DNA of 64,000 nucleotides from Rhodococcus rhodochrous (lineage in GTDB: Bacteria; Actinomycetota; Actinomycetes; Mycobacteriales; Mycobacteriaceae). Below the pieces are notes generated by a model. The model had not been told where the DNA came from. It was given only the letters and a program-made list of their open reading frames with translations, and made no database searches. Shown here piece after piece: positions 62,822 to 64,000 of this stretch. How positions within the stretch are numbered: position 1 is the stretch's first letter; each line of letters opens with the position of its first letter. Both the position numbers and the translations under genes were made by a program. The stretch spans positions 1,479,444-1,543,443 of the forward strand of contig NZ_LT906450.1 in assembly GCF_900187265.1 (NCBI RefSeq), written 5' to 3'.

Positions 62822-62973
62822 CTCGGAGTTACTGTCATCTGTCACATCGATTCGGCTGCGCTTCGGGTCGTATCCCCGAACTCGTGGAAAGTGACCGTCT
62901 TCACTGGTGCATTTGTCCGAACCGGTGGTAGCTTCCTCGCGTCCTATCGGGGGTCGATACACAGGGGGGCGCG

Positions 62974-63432
62974 GTGGCGTCGCGGTTCGTGCGTACGGGT
63001 TTTGCGCTGGCTGTCGCTGCGGCGCTGGGGGTCTCAGGTTGTTCGGGGGCGACGAGCGTGTCCGTCGTCGACGACCCGCAGCTCGAGGCCGAGTTCGAAT
63101 CGGTGCTCGTCTCCGGACAGTCCCGCACGCTCGGGGAGGTCGCGGCCGCAGCGGGTGTCGAGTCGTGGGACCGGATGTACTACTTCCGCGTCCCGGTGCT
63201 GATGAGCGAACTCAACCGCGTGATGCACACCCCCGGAGTCACCTGGCGGAACATGCCGGGATCCGATGCCGAAGGGCTCATCGTCTTCGTCTCGGAGGGG
63301 CAGATCGTGCGCGCGGTCGCCGACCGCGAGCCGCCGCTGTACCTGAGCGGTTTCGCGACCTCCGATTCGTACGTCACGCCCGACGAACTTGCCGGCATGC
63401 CCCGTCTCGCGGTCGAGTCGAGGGGCCGCTGA
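62974..63432 (+). CDS. Small lipoprotein, function unknown
   Basis: A 152-residue protein with an export signal (FVRTGFALAVAAALG) and lipobox VSGC (about residues 20-23). The mature part is an alpha/beta domain of about 125 residues without recognised family. GTG start. It follows the coiled-coil gene by about 150 bases and precedes parA by 95. Confidence 0.8.
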   Translation: MASRFVRTGFALAVAAALGVSGCSGATSVSVVDDPQLEAEFESVLVSGQSRTLGEVAAAAGVESWDRMYYFRVPVLMSELNRVMHTPGVTWRNMPGSDAEGLIVFVSEGQIVRAVADREPPLYLSGFATSDSYVTPDELAGMPRLAVESRGR

Positions 63433-63527
63433 CTCGGCAGCTGCCACCCGGCTGCCTCGTATGTCCGCCTTCGGGTAGTTTTGCTCGCGATATCGAGTAA
63501 TGAATTTCTTTCCCGAAGAGGTGTGGG

Positions 63528-64000
63528 GTGGCACGGGTAATCGCGACGATCAACCTGAAAGGTGGCGTCGGCAAGACCACGACGACGGCCGCTCTGGGCG
63601 AATTCATGGCGGCGGAGTTCGGGCAGCGGGTGCTCATGATCGATCTCGACCCGCAGACCAACCTCACCACGATGATGGTGGGGGAGGAGCGCTGGCAGGA
63701 ACTGAACGAACTCGGTCTGACCCTCGCGACGCTCTTCCGTAAGGCGATCACGCCCCACGCCGACGCGTTCGACATCGAGAAGGCCGTCCAGAAGAACGTC
63801 TCGCCCGTGCGAGCGGTCCGTGATCTCGACCTGCTCGCGTCGTCGCTGGATCTCATGGACATCCAGGAGGGTCTCACCCACCAGCAGTACGCGGATCCCG
63901 GCTCGCACCGTCCCGTCGAGGTACTGCTCTCCGCTGTCCGGCCCATCGCCGACCGGTACGACTACATCCTCGTCGACTGCCCGCCGAATCTCGGGATCCT
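63528..64000 (+). CDS. ParA/MinD-family ATPase, 3'-truncated by window edge
   Basis: The first 157 residues of a deviant-Walker ATPase (VARVIATINLKGGVGKTTTTAALGE at the N terminus, in part). The signature lysine of KGGVGKTT, the DLDPQTNLTT switch region (A') and DYILVDCPPNLGIL (Walker B region) are all present. Such proteins partition DNA or position membrane or cytoplasmic complexes. There is no parB in view. GTG at 63528 behind GAAGAGG. The C terminus lies beyond the window. Confidence 0.92.
   Translation, partial: MARVIATINLKGGVGKTTTTAALGEFMAAEFGQRVLMIDLDPQTNLTTMMVGEERWQELNELGLTLATLFRKAITPHADAFDIEKAVQKNVSPVRAVRDLDLLASSLDLMDIQEGLTHQQYADPGSHRPVEVLLSAVRPIADRYDYILVDCPPNLGI

Noticed and set aside
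63528-64000. ParA as evidence for a plasmid or integrated element
   Set aside because: No parB, rep, integrase or att repeats are in view, and codon use is the same as in neighbouring chromosomal genes.

Overview
The window is 64 kb of very GC-rich, densely coded actinobacterial chromosome, most likely Rhodococcus or a close relative. The evidence is the codon use, the frequent GTG starts, mycolic-acid-bacterium families (a FadD15-type acyl-CoA synthetase, a DUF1023-type hydrolase, an AMIN-like lipoprotein, L-gulonolactone dehydrogenase), a 3-hydroxybenzoate 6-hydroxylase very like the Rhodococcus enzyme, and a mycothiol-type maleylpyruvate isomerase. No IS element, prophage, CRISPR array, rRNA or tRNA gene was seen.

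Layout. 1-8.3 kb: end of a DHA2 drug-efflux protein, a degenerate AMP-ligase, a crotonase, an adenine deaminase, a lactone oxidase divergent from a TetR regulator with a palindromic operator, an alanine-racemase-fold enzyme and a lipase-like hydrolase. 8.3-14.4 kb: FadD15, a phosphoribosyltransferase, TrpB2 and a DEAD-box helicase. 14.4-26.6 kb: three ABC transporter systems, two short-chain dehydrogenases, an MmyB-like regulator and endonuclease IV. 26.6-31.8 kb: a cell-envelope cluster (DUF1023 hydrolase, lipoprotein, single-pass protein) and a glycerate kinase/HMG-CoA-lyase pair. 31.9-37.2 kb: small membrane protein, winged-helix protein, unknown helical protein, and a PadR-permease pair behind a long inverted repeat. 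37.2-42.3 kb: LysR regulator, MHS transporter and a two-domain flavin monooxygenase, then a convergent NAD(P)-binding protein. 42.4-50.0 kb: L-2-hydroxyglutarate oxidase and the 3-hydroxybenzoate/gentisate cluster. 50.0-53.4 kb: an excalibur protein and a ketosynthase III/ketoreductase pair. 53.4-61.6 kb: a palindrome-rich gap, a hydrolase lacking its serine, a broken Asp-rich microprotein, and an 1,825-residue single-chain acyl-CoA carboxylase flanked by a long upstream gap. 61.6-64 kb: coiled-coil protein, lipoprotein and the start of a ParA ATPase.

The best understood pathway is gentisate catabolism. GenK imports 3-hydroxybenzoate or gentisate, GenH makes gentisate, GenD opens the ring to maleylpyruvate, GenM isomerises it to fumarylpyruvate and GenF cleaves that to fumarate and pyruvate. 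GenR (IclR type) sits between the two arms, with a perfect palindrome at the divergent promoter and a degenerate copy before genD.

The items most worth following up are the eukaryote-like single-chain carboxylase, the ketosynthase III with an unrecognised N-terminal domain of about 290 residues paired with a PhaB-like reductase, and several well-formed operators whose regulators lie next door.
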